64,000 nt of DNA from Solenopsis invicta (lineage: Eukaryota; Arthropoda; Insecta; Hymenoptera; Formicidae), in NCBI RefSeq assembly GCF_016802725.1, contig NW_024105253.1:19700-83699 (forward strand). The letters run 5' to 3'. Within the stretch, counting starts at the first letter, position 1. Each line of letters opens with the position of its first letter. Shown here one piece after another: positions 9,217 through 20,114 of the stretch. The notes below the pieces were generated by a model. That model searched no databases, had not been told where the DNA came from, and worked only from the letters and a program-made list of their open reading frames with translations. Position numbers and translations under genes: made by a program.

Positions 9217-9982
9217 CAGGGTGCGAGAAAAGTTCCGGGACGGCAAAATATCTCGAAAACTAAGCATTTTAGGAAAAAGTGTTTTAGACAAAAGTTGTAG
9301 GGTTTAAAAAGATCTATTTACTGATCTTATCAGTTTGACCTTGGATGGCGTTGCCAAGGTCAGATCGAAATTACATTAACTTTTTTAAATGGAACACCTA
9401 ACTTTTTATTGCATATTCTTGTAGCTTATCTCGAGACCTTTCCAAAACATTACAAGAAAGTTTATTTTCGTTGAGTACTTTCCGAGTTGTGAGGCTTGAA
9501 AGCTACAGTGTACTGTAGTGTGGGTCCAGCCAGTTAAGGCAAGAGTGGCGTGTGGGTCCGGCCAGTTAAGGCAAGTGTGGCGTGTGTCCGGCCAGTTAAG
9601 GCAAGTGTGGCGTGTGTCCGGCCAGTTAAGGCAAGTGTGGCGTGTGTCCGGCCAGTTAAGGCAAGAGTGGCTGGACCCACACTACAGTACACTGTAGCTT
9701 TCAAGCCTCACAACTCGGAAAGTACTCAACGAAAATAAACTTTCTTGTAATGTTTTGGAAAGGTCTCGAGATAAGCGACAAGAATATGCAATAAAAAGTT
9801 AGGTGTTCCATTTAAAAAAGTTAATTAATTTCGATCTGACCTTGGCGACGCCATCCAAGGTCAAACTGATAAGATCAGTAAATAGATCTTTTTAAACCCT
9901 ACAACTTTTGTCTGAAACACTTTTTCCTAAAATGATTAGTTTTCGAGATATTTCGCCGTCCCGGAACTTTTCTCGCACCCTG
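9217..9982. mobile_element. Foldback MITE with minisatellite loop (766 bp)
   Basis: Ends CAGGGTGCGAGAAAAGTTCC and its inverse, flanked by TA in (TA)n tracts. Arms of about 300 bases pair almost perfectly. The loop holds a five-unit minisatellite (9518-9671). No coding capacity. The inner arm sequence recurs in the MITE at 36286-37156, although that MITE has different ends. Confidence 0.88.
9518..9671. repeat. Minisatellite, five units of 30-32 bp
   Basis: Five head-to-tail units with the core CCGGCCAGTTAAGGCAAG and GTGTGGC. The first two carry an extra GG (32 bp) and the others are 30 bp. The first and last unit share GAGTGGC and end in sequences complementary to each other, so the repeat grew inside the MITE hairpin loop. 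Confidence 0.9.
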
Positions 9983-9988
9983 TATATA

Positions 9989-10027
<39 letters not shown>
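9983..10027. repeat. (TA)n microsatellite
   Basis: TA tract shared as flank by the MITE on the left and the mariner on the right. Confidence 0.9.
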
Positions 10028-10029
<2 letters not shown>

Positions 10030-10950
10030 CTATGATCAGAAAGTACCGGGAATTTTTTATTTAAAAGTACCGCGCATGCGGGAACCGGTTTATTTTTTTT
10101 TCTTATGTTGGTACGACCTTAAGACGCACATCTGTCAGGTTTTAGTGCCATCCGATCATTAGTGTCTGCCTGGCGTTTGTTTACATCAGTCAACTTTTTT
10201 CATTTTGCCGCATTTTACCATGAATAATTTTGTTGAACAAAGAGTTTGTTTGAAATTTTGTGTTGCGAACGAAATTTCGTGTGCCGATGCACTGAAAATG
10301 TTGCAAAAAGCATTTTGCGAATCTGCTCTATCAAAAACAAGAGCATACGAGTGGTATAAAGACTTTAAAAGTGGTCGTACAGTGGTGGAAGATTTCCCTC
10401 GTTCCGGACGTCCATCGACGTCGAACACCGATGAAAACGTGAAGAAAGTGAAAGAAATGGTGCTTGAAAATCGTCATACCAGCTTAAGAGAGATGTCTAG
10501 TGAACTTGGCATTGCATATGGAACGGCACAGCATATTGTGGTTGATGTTTTGGGTATGAGACGCGTGGCAGCCAGGCTCGTTCCGAAGGATCTGAATTTC
10601 TTGCAAAAACACCAATGAATTATTTGACCAAACATCAAGTAAATACCATCAAACAAGCACCGTATTCATCTGATATGACCTCGTGCGACTTTTTTTTGTT
10701 CCCCAAGTTGAAGTTGCCACTTCGTGGAAAGAGATTTCAGTCGATCGAGGAGATCAAAGAGAATGCGACGAGGGAACTAAAGGCCATCCCTTCGTCGGCC
10801 TACCAGGGATGCATGGAGGACTGGGTCAAGCGTTGGCACATGTGTGTTGCTTCAGATGGATCATATTTTGAAGGAGATAAAATAAATTTGCCTGAAATTT
10901 AAATCTATTTTGTTTTATTTAAAAATTCCCGGTACTTTCTGATCATAGGG
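10028..10950 (+). mobile_element. Mariner element, internally deleted (923 bp)
   Basis: Terminal inverted repeats start CCCTATGATCAGAAAGTACC (left) with the exact inverse at the right, flanked by TA. It encodes the two ends of a mariner transposase but lacks about the middle third, so it cannot move by itself. Confidence 0.92.
10220..10902 (+). pseudogene. Mariner transposase with internal deletion
   Basis: From the ATG at 10220 the N-terminal paired-type helix-turn-helix domain is intact (RVCLKFCVANEISC, SGRPSTSNTDEN, LGIAYGTAQHI). A stop follows at 10616 after FLQKHQ. A second frame (10615-10902) then encodes the C-terminus, with YSSDMTSCDFFLFPK (third catalytic Asp) and WVKRWHMCV...YFEGDKI. 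The region with the GDE and HDNAPAH motifs, about 120 residues, is missing. The joint lies near 10605-10640. Confidence 0.9.
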
Positions 10951-10960
10951 TATATATATA

Positions 10961-11011
10961 TTGTGTGTGTATGTATGTGTGTGTGTGTGTGTGTGGTGTG
11001 TGGTGTGTGTG

Positions 11012-11102
<91 letters not shown>

Positions 11103-11135
11103 TGTGCTGTGCGTGTGTGTGTGTGTGTGTGTGTG

Positions 11136-11167
<32 letters not shown>
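10961..11167. repeat. Compound microsatellite (GT)n-(GTGC)n-(GT)n
   Basis: (GT)n with a few interruptions, about 20 copies of GTGC/CGTG between 11023 and 11101, then (GT)n again. The Cys/Val frames that cross it on the + strand are artefacts. Confidence 0.95.
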
Positions 11168-11168
<1 letters not shown>

Positions 11169-11203
11169 CAGGGGATTGGAAGCGATATGTTGAGATAAAT
11201 TTA

Positions 11204-11791
11204 TTATTCTAGAATTTCGTTGATGACGGCGGAGCTTGGGGGAAAAAGATTTAAAAATGCGTTCTTGGGGACAAGGTGAAAATTTGGATAGGTAGAGGGG
11301 AGAGAGACTGGAATCGTGGCTTCGGGTGGGAGGTTCCGAAGAACGGAGCGAAGCTCTTCGAAAACAAATTCATGAGGACCGAGGGCACACCTGCCTTCGG
11401 GAAGAGGGGATGGAGCGACGGGATATGACGTGACGAGTGACTCCAACGTCTAGTGAGAACCGGGAATGAAATAAAATCGAGGAGGGGGAGGTTCGTAAGG
11501 GATTTCTTCCAGTATTTCTATACTGAGTGTGGGGGAGGGGGGAGGAGAGCATAGACAAATCTCTTCGTATAGGAATTCCACGCTAGCGGTGGAATTTGCT
11601 GGAGAAGCAGGACTACTCGAGATTGGGGAGTATGTGAGTGTCGAAGATATTGAGAGAGTGGGTGAAGGGGGTTGAAAATATCGCGGGGGTTGTTCGGGTT
11701 CCTGAGTAGTTCGAGAGAAGTCCTCGTAAGTGGCGTCAAAGGAGTATCGAACCCCGGCAAGTGGCTCTGGACGGGAGCGCGAATTTCTCAC
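11204..11791 (-). pseudogene. Unknown proline-rich frame inside the LTR-type insertion
   Basis: About 196 residues in one frame with a single internal stop (TAG at 11450-11452). No ATG is visible at the 5' end; the frame opens near 11791 with GTG. The first half is rich in Pro and Ser with PPSP repeats and acidic strings; the second half (SLPSTYPNFHLVPKNAFLN) is less biased. No domain is recognised. It could be a remnant of a structural or accessory protein of the element. Confidence 0.35.
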
Positions 11792-12875
11792 TTGAGAATG
11801 ATTAAATTTTAAATAATAAAAAAGGAAAAGAAAATAATAAATAAAAAAGAGGGGAGTGAATGTTCAGAGACTCACTGTTCGGAAAATCCTTGAGCCATCT
11901 CTGTAGTGGAACTCGTGTAGTAGTCCGGAAATTTCCAGGTCGGACCCGTAAAAGATCTGCTCACAGTGACTGAGTGGATCCGCGACAGTCTACGGTGGTG
12001 GATGGCGAGCACGGTTCCAGGTGTAAGATGATGTTCTCACTCGCGAGAGAATTAGTTGTGAAATTTCACCAAGTTTTTGAGTTCGGCACTTTGCCCTGGG
12101 AGAAATTATTGCCACAAACGACTAAGTTTTAATAAGGTTCGACCGCACAGACTCGAGCATTCAAGATGCCACGGACTATGCGACGAGTAGGATCGGGATG
12201 GTAGTGATCGCTCCGCTGGAAAATTTTTTATTTTATACTATTGCTTCTTTTGTTCTAAGAGGGCCGTGTGCACCAATTTTGTTTTCTAAACGCCTACGCG
12301 CGGCCTAACCCTTTGCCTACGGGACAAGTGTCCGGCATCGAGTTACGCCGTCCATTCAACGGGTCTCGTCACTTCTTTCCCGGTAATTATTGTTATGAGA
12401 ACGTGCGTGACCCGTCATCTAATTACTAAGAATTGTGACAGATTTTGATTTAATGTTCTATGGGCGCTAAGTTTCTGAAAGCCGAAAGTGATGTATACTT
12501 GTGCCTTTCGGCTTCCTGATTTTAATGTTTACCGATGGAGTTTTATACGTTTCCGAGGTCGAGCAACGTGTTACCTCGAAGGGCTCCTATAAATTACTTT
12601 TTGTGTCAACGAGTTTATTCGTCCGGCTAATATGACGACGACGTTATTATTTGACACTTCTTTATAATTTATGGTGCTTTGATTTGCGACATTTCTTTTA
12701 TAATTTATGATGTTTTGATTTTTGTGACATTTCTCACTTGCCTCAGTGGCGTATTTATGTCTTACTATATTCCCGGAAATCGAAGTGAGATTAAGTGGGT
12801 CATCGTTGCTCGGCCTCCGTCGCATAGTGTATCCGTCGTCAAAAGAAAAGAATCGTTACGTTGCTGGACGTAACA
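11792..12875. other. Right part of the LTR-type insertion, no gene
   Basis: About 1.1 kb of mixed composition ending in GCTGGACGTAACA. Small frames (for example 12571-12825 minus) have no recognisable content. A TGG-starting string on the minus strand near 12275 (TGGTGCACACGGCCCTC) could be a primer site if an LTR ended just before it, but this is speculative. Confidence 0.4.
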
Positions 12876-12916
12876 ATATGATGTTGAATTATACAAACCA
12901 AAACTATAGACATTAA
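12876..12916 (-). pseudogene. CACTA/EnSpm-like transposase, short middle piece
   Basis: Thirteen codons (VYSFGLYNSTSY in the reading direction) between the ATAT target of the LTR-type insertion and the TTAA of the MITE. They are in frame with both neighbouring pieces once the insertions are removed, which is good evidence for two separate later insertions into one gene. Confidence 0.6.
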
Positions 12917-13418
12917 GGCACCTGACTCCTCAGCCGAGAACTCTGCATTGACGGTAGCGACATTCCGTCGCGGACAAAATTAGAACTAATACACGTGAAA
13001 CGTGACGGATTGACGATGAAATGTTATCGTGCATGTTATTTTGTTATTATGTGTTTCATTGTGAAAATATGACTTGTCTCGTATTTACCAAATTCGTAAA
13101 AATGGTCCACGAGTAAAGTTTCTTTGAATTTTATACATAAAAGTATATTTTTCACTCCTTTCAATAGCTATCCGTGTGTTTTCCTGTCTGAATAGACGTC
13201 ACTTTACATGCTTTTTACGACTTTTTACTGACTGCTAGGCAAAAAAAGATAGTCGTGATCGATATTTAGAAGTGTTTTAAAGTCACCTGCTTAGTCTGTT
13301 TTATCCAAATTGGCTTTATTTACAAATGGCATGTCGGACAAAATTACGTGTCATTTTACGCAATTTCTCGCTACTGATGTCACGACTTCAATATGGCCGC
13401 GGCGAGTACTCAGGAGCC
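12917..13418. mobile_element. MITE with TTAA target duplication (502 bp), piggyBac-like
   Basis: Flanked by TTAA on both sides (12913-12916 and 13419-13422). Imperfect terminal inverted repeats GGCACCTGACTCCTC and GGCTCCTGAGTACTC (right end, reversed) with an internal motif GTCGCGGACAAAATTA / TGTCGGACAAAATTACG. There is no coding frame. TTAA duplication is the hallmark of piggyBac integration. Its removal restores the transposase frame. Confidence 0.8.
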
Positions 13419-15163
13419 TTAATAACTAAACCATCTTTCAACAACAAGCAATCATTTTTATTATCCATACAATTTATCACATAATTAGGTGTTCTCAAAA
13501 CCGTATATTGAGACTCGTACTTGCGCAAATTTATGAAATCATGTCTATAATGAGGTCTTTGGAATTGCACAGAACCATCAATACTTTTTATTAAAACAGT
13601 ATCTAAATCTGGATCATCAAATTCTTGAAGTCTACGTGCAATTTGTTGCAGAGGAGAGTCACCTTTACGTAGTAATCTTTTTAAGGAATAGATATAACTT
13701 TCAAATATAAATGAGCTAAATGAATCTAAAGTATTTTTAAAAAATCGTACTTCATCAGTCAAGTGTATGAGGTTATGGACATTGTATATCCATATAACAT
13801 TCTCAATTCCATAAATATCAGGAAATTTTGTAACAAATTTTCGCAACAGTTTATTTGCTAGAGATAAATTATAGTCGGATAATATTAAAGTAGGATTATT
13901 AAGTATTGTGACAGTCGTATAAAGCATTAAAAAATGTTTGTATACATTTGATGCCAAAATGTTTTTCAAAAATACAGGCCTATAGTAAAGTAAAAAATGT
14001 CGATATTCAGTAGCTTTCCATTGTTTCAAATATTTTAAAGATTTAGATCTTTTTGCGAATTCGTCTGGTAAAATTTTCATAAAATTTTCAAGTTTATTAG
14101 AAATTTCGGTTATATGCGTTCCTGAAAATCGTACATTAAGTGTTCCATTTTGCATCCATAGTATAATGAGCTTTCTCATCACTCCAAGATAAACAAGATG
14201 CATACTGTCTAATGCAATATTTGATACTAAATTGAGATTTGGTACTTTTTTAAAAATAGTTAGTCTACGTTAATAATCTTCATAATCAAAATTTCTGAAC
14301 TTATCATCTTGTCTTAATGAATCATATTGTAATGTAGGGAAACATGTACAATTTTTTATATAAACTCCATCAATTGTGCATTTAGTGCAACTGTTATAAC
14401 CGCTACGATATTTCACATTTAAAATGAAAGCTTTTGCTGGTGAATCACATATAAATGCAGTAATTGCTACTTTGATTACTTGATCATCATATTGATAACC
14501 ATTTGTGATAAGAGTTATCGCTTCATCAGAAAAGCTCTTAAATAATCATTAACGTTTTCGAGCTTGCTTGTGCCATAATAAATTCCTATCACTTTAACTT
14601 CACGTAATTCTGTATCAGTGCATAATAGCGGCTACAAAACCTTTTCAGTAAAATTGCCTACAGGTGCGCCATCAATATTTACATACAGATTAATATCGGT
14701 TAATTTTCCGTCGTTTCTTTGCTATTTCCCCGATAGTTTTTGTTAATCCAAAGTGACAGTATTGTCCATTTCCTATATTTTCTATGCGCGTTGTTCTTGG
14801 TGTCCCCAAAAGTGTGCAAGGATCTTTAGGGAAATCTGTTTCAATATGTTCATTTAAAATAGCTAACAATGATTTTAAGTAGTTATGAGGTACTTTAAAT
14901 TCATTAGCCTAACTTTTTATTTTTAATTTAAATTGCTTATTTTTTCTAGATTCATATTTGTAGTAAAACATGTTTCTGGATTTTCTATATCTTCAACAAG
15001 AAATGTGTCCATATCTTCGCCATTTATAGTAACATCAATGCTCTGTGCATCTATTTCAGAATGTATTTCACTATTGTATCAATATTCTGTATCAAAATCC
15101 ATTGCAATATATTCATTGTCTTGAGTATTTGAAAGATTTGTTCAATCACCATTGCCATTTACA
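13419..15163 (-). pseudogene. CACTA/EnSpm-like transposase, main part, decayed
   Basis: From 15163 down to 13419 minus-strand frames encode a protein typical of animal 'transposase domain-containing' genes. In order: an acidic N-terminal region, LPKD-type motif (DFPKDPCTLLGTPR), HFGL, a segment IGIYYGTSKLENVNDYL, a Cys cluster (GYNSCTKCTIDGVY...CTCFP), the signature MHLVYLGVMRKL (14203), WKATEYRHFLLYYRPVFLKN, and a His/Phe-rich part with VHNLIHLTDEV and LQQIARRLQEFDD. The longest open stretch is 14203-13412. Several stops and indels upstream (for example near 14270, 14540, 14640, 15080) show that it is dead. Assignment to the CACTA/EnSpm (tnp2-like) group is from memory and moderate. Confidence 0.65.
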
Positions 15164-15180
15164 GAGTTAGGTGGTAGTTA
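15164..15180. repeat. Left target-site duplication of the LINE
   Basis: GAGTTAGGTGGTAGTTA, repeated with one mismatch at 20098-20114 (GAGTTGGGTGGTAGTTA). Confidence 0.85.
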
Positions 15181-15559
15181 ATAATAATTTATTAACTTCA
15201 AGCTTACATTTCAGCCGAGAAGTGGACTTGGTTTACATAGAATCTATTCTCACTCATCCTTCCATTCCCTCGCCGCTTGTACAGTTCTTGACTTAAGCTA
15301 ATTCTACTCTTACTCTTACTCTTCTACCTATCTTTGCCACAGCCTCTCAAATATTTCCTCTGTATCTTATATTCTACGTCCTCCCTACTCCGTTTACCTA
15401 TTGCCTTTTGTATTACTTGTATCTATTCTCGCCTATTCAATTACTAATTTTATGACTTAGAGATCACAGCCTCTTTACATTTTCTTACTTTATACAATTA
15501 TTATACAATTACCTTATATTACAGTTATTACCTATTTCTTCTGTCTAAATCCTTTTGTC

Positions 15560-18500
15560 TCATTTTACTATTTCGGTACTATTCTTTTTGTTTTTCTCCC
15601 TCTCATCGCTTGCCTCCTTTCTTCTTTTCAATTCTCTTTCCCTCTCTTTCCATAGCTTCTTCAATATTTTTCCTTTCCGCTTGTCCATGTCTTCCTCGCA
15701 AATCTGTTTTACCACTCTGTCCTTATCATCTCCTAAATCCGCAAACCATACGCTTGTTTTCACGCACTCCTTGACATAATGCTCCAGAGAGTCCCAGTCT
15801 TCCTCGCAGAATATACATAGTCGCTGTCTTTCTTCTAGCCAATATTTATTCGCTTGTTCTAGATTACCACATCTTACTTTTATCTTGGCTCTTATTTCCT
15901 CTCCTCTACTTAGATCCTCTATATTCCTACTTTCTAAGTAATTCGGCAACTTCGCATCTAGCCCTATTTTCTTATAACTCCTATTGTATCTTGCCGCATT
16001 AATTTTTCCCATTGCCTCTGAATATCTTTTTCCCTGTCAATTAAGTCCTTTTCCAAATCGTCTCCCACTTCTTCTTTTACCTCTTTCGCTTCTGTTCCTC
16101 AGCCATTCCTGTTGTAGTATCTTTCCCTTTCTATCCCATATATATCGCTCCAGTTGTTCTGCTCTTTTTCCTTCCAACACTCCTTAACTATTTCTCCAGC
16201 TCTCCCTACTTTAATTCTATTCTCATATCTCCTCGCTCTGATCCCCTATCCGACTCTTAATTTGTCCATTAGCAGTTCTCTTGAGATGATGTATCTTGGT
16301 GTACAAAAATCTAGCCTAAACGTCCACCTGACGTAGTCCATCATTATTTTCTCTAATTTCTCGATCTCTGTCCATCCCCAGATTTCCACCCCATCACATT
16401 TTGCACTAGGTATGTGAACAACATCCATCTCCTCTTTATGTCGTTTCTACAAATTCTCTCTCCTAATCCCCATACTTTCCTTACTGCTATTCTACCTTTA
16501 CCACATAACTCTTTTATATGTTTCTTATAACTACCCCTGTTATTTAATACAAAGCCTAGATATTTAAACGCTTGTACTTCCTCGATTCCTTCTTTCCCCC
16601 ACTTCCATTTTTCTATTTTTCCTTTTTTTTCCTATTAAAGACCATTATCTTCGTTTTCTCTGGACATAATTTCAATTTTCTCTCTACCAAGAAACGTTTG
16701 AGCGTGCACATCATATCTAGTACAGCTTCTCTATTTTTTGCTATCAGCACTATGTCGTCCACGTACGCCAATTCCCATATCCTAGTCTTACCTATTGCTA
16801 TGCCCCCTATCCCCCTGTTCCTTAATACCTGCTCTAATTCTGCTGTATACAAATTGAACCTATCACCACATCCCCTTGTCCTTAAACCGCCTTTTCCTGT
16901 TACAAATTAACGAGTGTTACCTTGTCTCGTTCTTACCACCGCCTGGGTCACTTCGTATACTTTTTCGATCCTTCCTATCAGCTGCTCCTTTATACCCATA
17001 CTCCTCAGCACTTTCCATAGTTCCTCTCTATTTACTCTGTCGAAGGTCGCCTTCAGATCCGCGAAGAGCATGTATACCTTTTCATTCCTTCCTCCTCTTC
17101 CTTTCTCCCTCTGCATCAAGTGACTGAGAACAAAGATATTGTCCATGGTCGACCTCCCTCTTCTAAAACCCGCTTGACTCGCCGGAATCAGGCCTCAATC
17201 TTCCACCTCCATCTCCAGTCTGTTTCTGATAATTTCCGCATAGATCTTATACGCCGAGCAAAGAATAGAGATACCTCTGTAGTTGCTGGCCTTCTCCTTC
17301 TCTCCGCTTTTATATAACGGCATAATTATGCTCATTCTCCAATCGTTTGGCATCTTTCCTGTATACCAAATCCGTTTCATTATCTTCACCAGCCTTTTCC
17401 AAAGTTCTTTGCCCGCGTACTTCCATGCCTCTGCCGGAATCCCATCAATACCTGCCGCTTTCTTGACCTTCAATTTGCCTACTGCTTTAATTATTTCTGC
17501 CTCCACTATTTCTTCCTCTTCTTTTTCCTGCTGCTGTTTCTCCTCCCTCCTTATTCTCCTTTCCATCAGGCCCATCTCCGAACCGTCAAGGTCCATAAAG
17601 TGTTTTCTCCATTCTTCCTTTCCTATTTTGTTGTCCGTCGTTGTTCTCCTCCCTCTCTTCCTATTTATATATTTCCACACTTCATTGTCTGCTTCATTTT
17701 TCATCTTTCTCAGTTCCTCCTCTTCCTTTCTCCTCTTCTCCGTTTGTTTCTTCTCTAGCAGTTCTTTCAGATTTCTTTTCTCCTTCATATATCTGTCTCT
17801 TCCTATTCTTCCTTTCCTCCATTTCTTGTAGATTCTTTTTACCTCTCTCTTCTTTCTGGTGCAGCTTCTGTCCCACCAATTTTTATGACCCAGCTCTTTC
17901 TTCCTTCTCTTTATTCTTTTCTTCACCATTGCTTCCTTTACAATCTTCTTTATTTTTTCCCATTCTTCTTCTAATGTGTCCGATTCCTTTTCTTCCAGCT
18001 CTTCCGTGTTACACAATTCCTCCGTCCTTTCTGCGTACATCACCTTCGCCTTGTCATCCCATAAAATCGTTTCTATCTTTACGTCCTCTTCTTCCTCTTG
18101 TTCTTGTTCTTCTTTTGGATCCATTTCTTCTTCTCCCCCGCTGAACTCCATCTCCAAAGGCATGTGGTCTGAGTCCACTCTGTCCCCTACTCTAAACTTA
18201 TAAATTCTATCTCTTATATCTACTCTTACAATTACATAATCTATAACCGTACATCCTCTTACTCCTACGTATGTAAACTCACCCTCCCAGTCACCTTTTA
18301 TTGTTCCATTCAAGATAAACCAGCCTTTTTCCATTATCTACTCTACTATTTTTTTTCCTCCATTACCTATTACTTTATCTTTACTGTGTCTCTCTCCTTC
18401 TCCTATGTCCTTACCTCCTAGTTCTCCTATCCTTACATTAAAGTCCCCTCCTATTATTATATTTCCTTCCTCCTCTTCTCCTATAAGTTCCACTAACTTT

Positions 18501-18865
18501 TTCTTCAAATCCTTTCCTCCTTGTGCCCCGTAAACTGAGATAATTTTCTGTTTCTCATTCTCCCAAGCTATCTCTGTCATCACCATTCCCTCTTTCTCTT
18601 TTATTATCGTTATCCTATTGCTTTCTCCTACTTCCTCTTTCCTCTTGCCTATTATAAATCCTCCTCTCGCCCTTCCTTTGTTTTTTTCCTTCCTTGCAAA
18701 ACTACAAATCCATTCATGCGATTCAGGCATCCTATCTTTCAAGTGCTCCCATCCACTCTCTTCTACCCAGGTCTCACACATACTGACTATCTCAAACTCT
18801 CTCACGTATTTCCAAAATTCTTTATCTTTGTTTCCTATTCCCGCCACATTCCAGAATAGGCATTT
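15560..18865 (-). pseudogene. LINE ORF2: AP endonuclease and reverse transcriptase, broken
   Basis: The endonuclease starts with LFWNVAGIGNKDKEFW (near 18860) and has CETWVEES, IIGGDFNVRIGE and SDHMPLE. The RT has MPLYKSGEKEKASNYRGIS, QAGFRRGRSTMDNIF, LFADLKATFDRV and the catalytic AYVDDIVL (about 16760). After it come CDGVEIWGW and FCTPRYI, and a C-terminal CIFCEEDWDSLEHYVKEC zinc motif (about 15800). In-frame stops lie at 18336-18338, 17195-17197 and 16907-16909, and a frameshift follows the YVDD region near 16613. Long Lys/Glu tracts account for the Ser/Phe-rich frames on the other strand. Confidence 0.9.
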
Positions 18866-18924
18866 CCTCCTGTTCCTTCTATTTATTACTACTCCCTCCC
18901 CACGTCTCCCTTTCTTTTCCCGGC

Positions 18925-19882
18925 TTAGCTGAAATTCCGATTCTCTTCTCCTCTGTCACCTGCTTCTCTATTCTCTCTCCTTTCCTCCTCTCTCTCTATC
19001 TCTTCCCATGTATCTCCTATTTTCACTCTGCCGAATCCTATTTTTACTTGAACTCCTTTCTCTTCCTGCTCTTTCCACCATCTTTTTATCCTCTCCTGCG
19101 TTCTTCTCTGTTCCCAACTCATGTCGTTCTCCAAAAATATCCTTTCTCCTTTTAGCTTTAGCTTCGACTTATTAATCATTACTTCCTTTTTCTTTTCCTC
19201 GTTCTCCAGTTTTGCAATTATCACGGGTCCACTTACTCTACAGCTCATTACCTTGCAAGTTACTTCTATTTTTTCTTTTATCAAATCTTCAGCCCATTTC
19301 CTTCTTTCTAATCTGTCTTTCTTCACTGTCTCGGGCATGTTTACACCTTTTATAATAATATTGAGTTTTCTATCCTCCCCAGTCTCTTTCCGCTGCCCAT
19401 TTCTTAAGACTACCTATCTCTCTCTCGCTTAGTCCGCTATACCTAGAATCTAAACTTGCCCTACTGACCAAACTGCTCCTCAGGCTCCATACGCTTCCAA
19501 CGCTTCTCCTGTTTTCCTGCTCTCCTCCCTTCTCCACGCTTGTCAAATCTTTCTCCCTTTCTTCCTTCCAGTTCTTTTCCATTTCATCTATACTTTCCTC
19601 TAGCCTTCCTATCTTTTCCTTGCATTCTTTAACTATTTCTTTAAATTTCTTCATCTCCTCTTTATACACTTTCCTATCGCCTTTCAGTATTTTTAATTCC
19701 TCCATCATTACCTTAATTAAATCTTCTTGCTCCCCTTTTTCCCTCTCTTCCGGGAGCTTGAAAGTCACTTTCTTTTCTCCTTCTTTACCTTCATCTTTAC
19801 CGACTGTAGTCAGTTTAAGCTGCTTCCCTACCTTACTGGTCTTCTCGTCCTTACCTAATCCCGCCATTTCCTTGCCTACCAT
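18925..19882 (-). pseudogene. LINE ORF1, split by a one-base indel
   Basis: Two frames, 19882-19370 and 19338-18925, joined by a shift near 19372-19376. The first is Lys/Glu-rich with a predicted coiled coil (EDLIKVMMEELKILKGDRK and following). The second, starting in the RKLNIIIKGV string, resembles the RNA-binding ORF1 protein of insect LINEs, with the motif RKWAEDLIKEK and FLENDMSWEQRRTQERIK. ORF1 proteins coat the LINE RNA. Confidence 0.8.
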
Positions 19883-20097
19883 AACCTCCTCTTTCTATCC
19901 TCGCCTTAATCCGCCTTTTTCTCCGCCAATTCTCTCCACCTACCTTCTTCTCTAATTCCCCTATCTTCTTACCTCTCTACCTCGCTAATTCTTGCCTCCT
20001 TACACCTGATTCTATCCTAATATACGCTATTTCGCTTCTTATCTCACACCGGCTCACACTACGCATCCGCATACCTTCACTCCGCCTAACTAAGTCC

Positions 20098-20114
20098 GAG
20101 TTGGGTGGTAGTTA
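20098..20114. repeat. Right target-site duplication of the LINE
   Basis: GAGTTGGGTGGTAGTTA; see the left copy at 15164. Confidence 0.85.

Larger units (their letters stand above)
8675..12875. mobile_element. LTR-type insertion with TGTTACGTCCAGC inverted ends, ATAT target duplication
   Basis: The left end reads TGTTACGTCCAGC and the right end its inverse GCTGGACGTAACA. Both are flanked by ATAT (8671-8674 and 12876-12879), a 4-bp duplication as made by Gypsy integrases. The ends resemble those of the Gypsy A LTR. After subtracting the MITE (9217-9982), the mariner (10028-10950) and microsatellites, about 2.2 kb remain. I found no second internal LTR boundary, so a long solo LTR or a non-autonomous LTR element is likelier than a full retrotransposon. 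It contains one proline-rich frame on the minus strand (11204-11791). Confidence 0.65.
15181..20097 (-). mobile_element. Full-length non-LTR retrotransposon (LINE), degenerate
   Basis: A 4.9-kb element read on the minus strand with ORF1 (19882-18925) and ORF2 (about 18865-15560), flanked by a 17-bp target duplication, as expected for target-primed reverse transcription. The 3' end (left) finishes in a short ATT/TTA-rich tail instead of poly(A). The AP-type endonuclease, the RT box YVDD and a C-terminal CCHC motif suggest the R1/Jockey group. It sits inside the CACTA-like transposase gene. Confidence 0.9.

Noticed and set aside
9518..9671. CRISPR-like spaced direct repeats
   Set aside because: Units follow each other without unique spacers, and the locus is a eukaryotic MITE loop.
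10961..11198. Cys/Val frames of about 77 residues
   Set aside because: They lie entirely in the (GT)n-(GTGC)n microsatellite.
17283..18203. Ser/Phe/Leu-rich frames on the + strand (up to 182 residues)
   Set aside because: Antisense of the Lys/Glu-rich LINE ORF2; the minus strand carries recognisable endonuclease and RT motifs.
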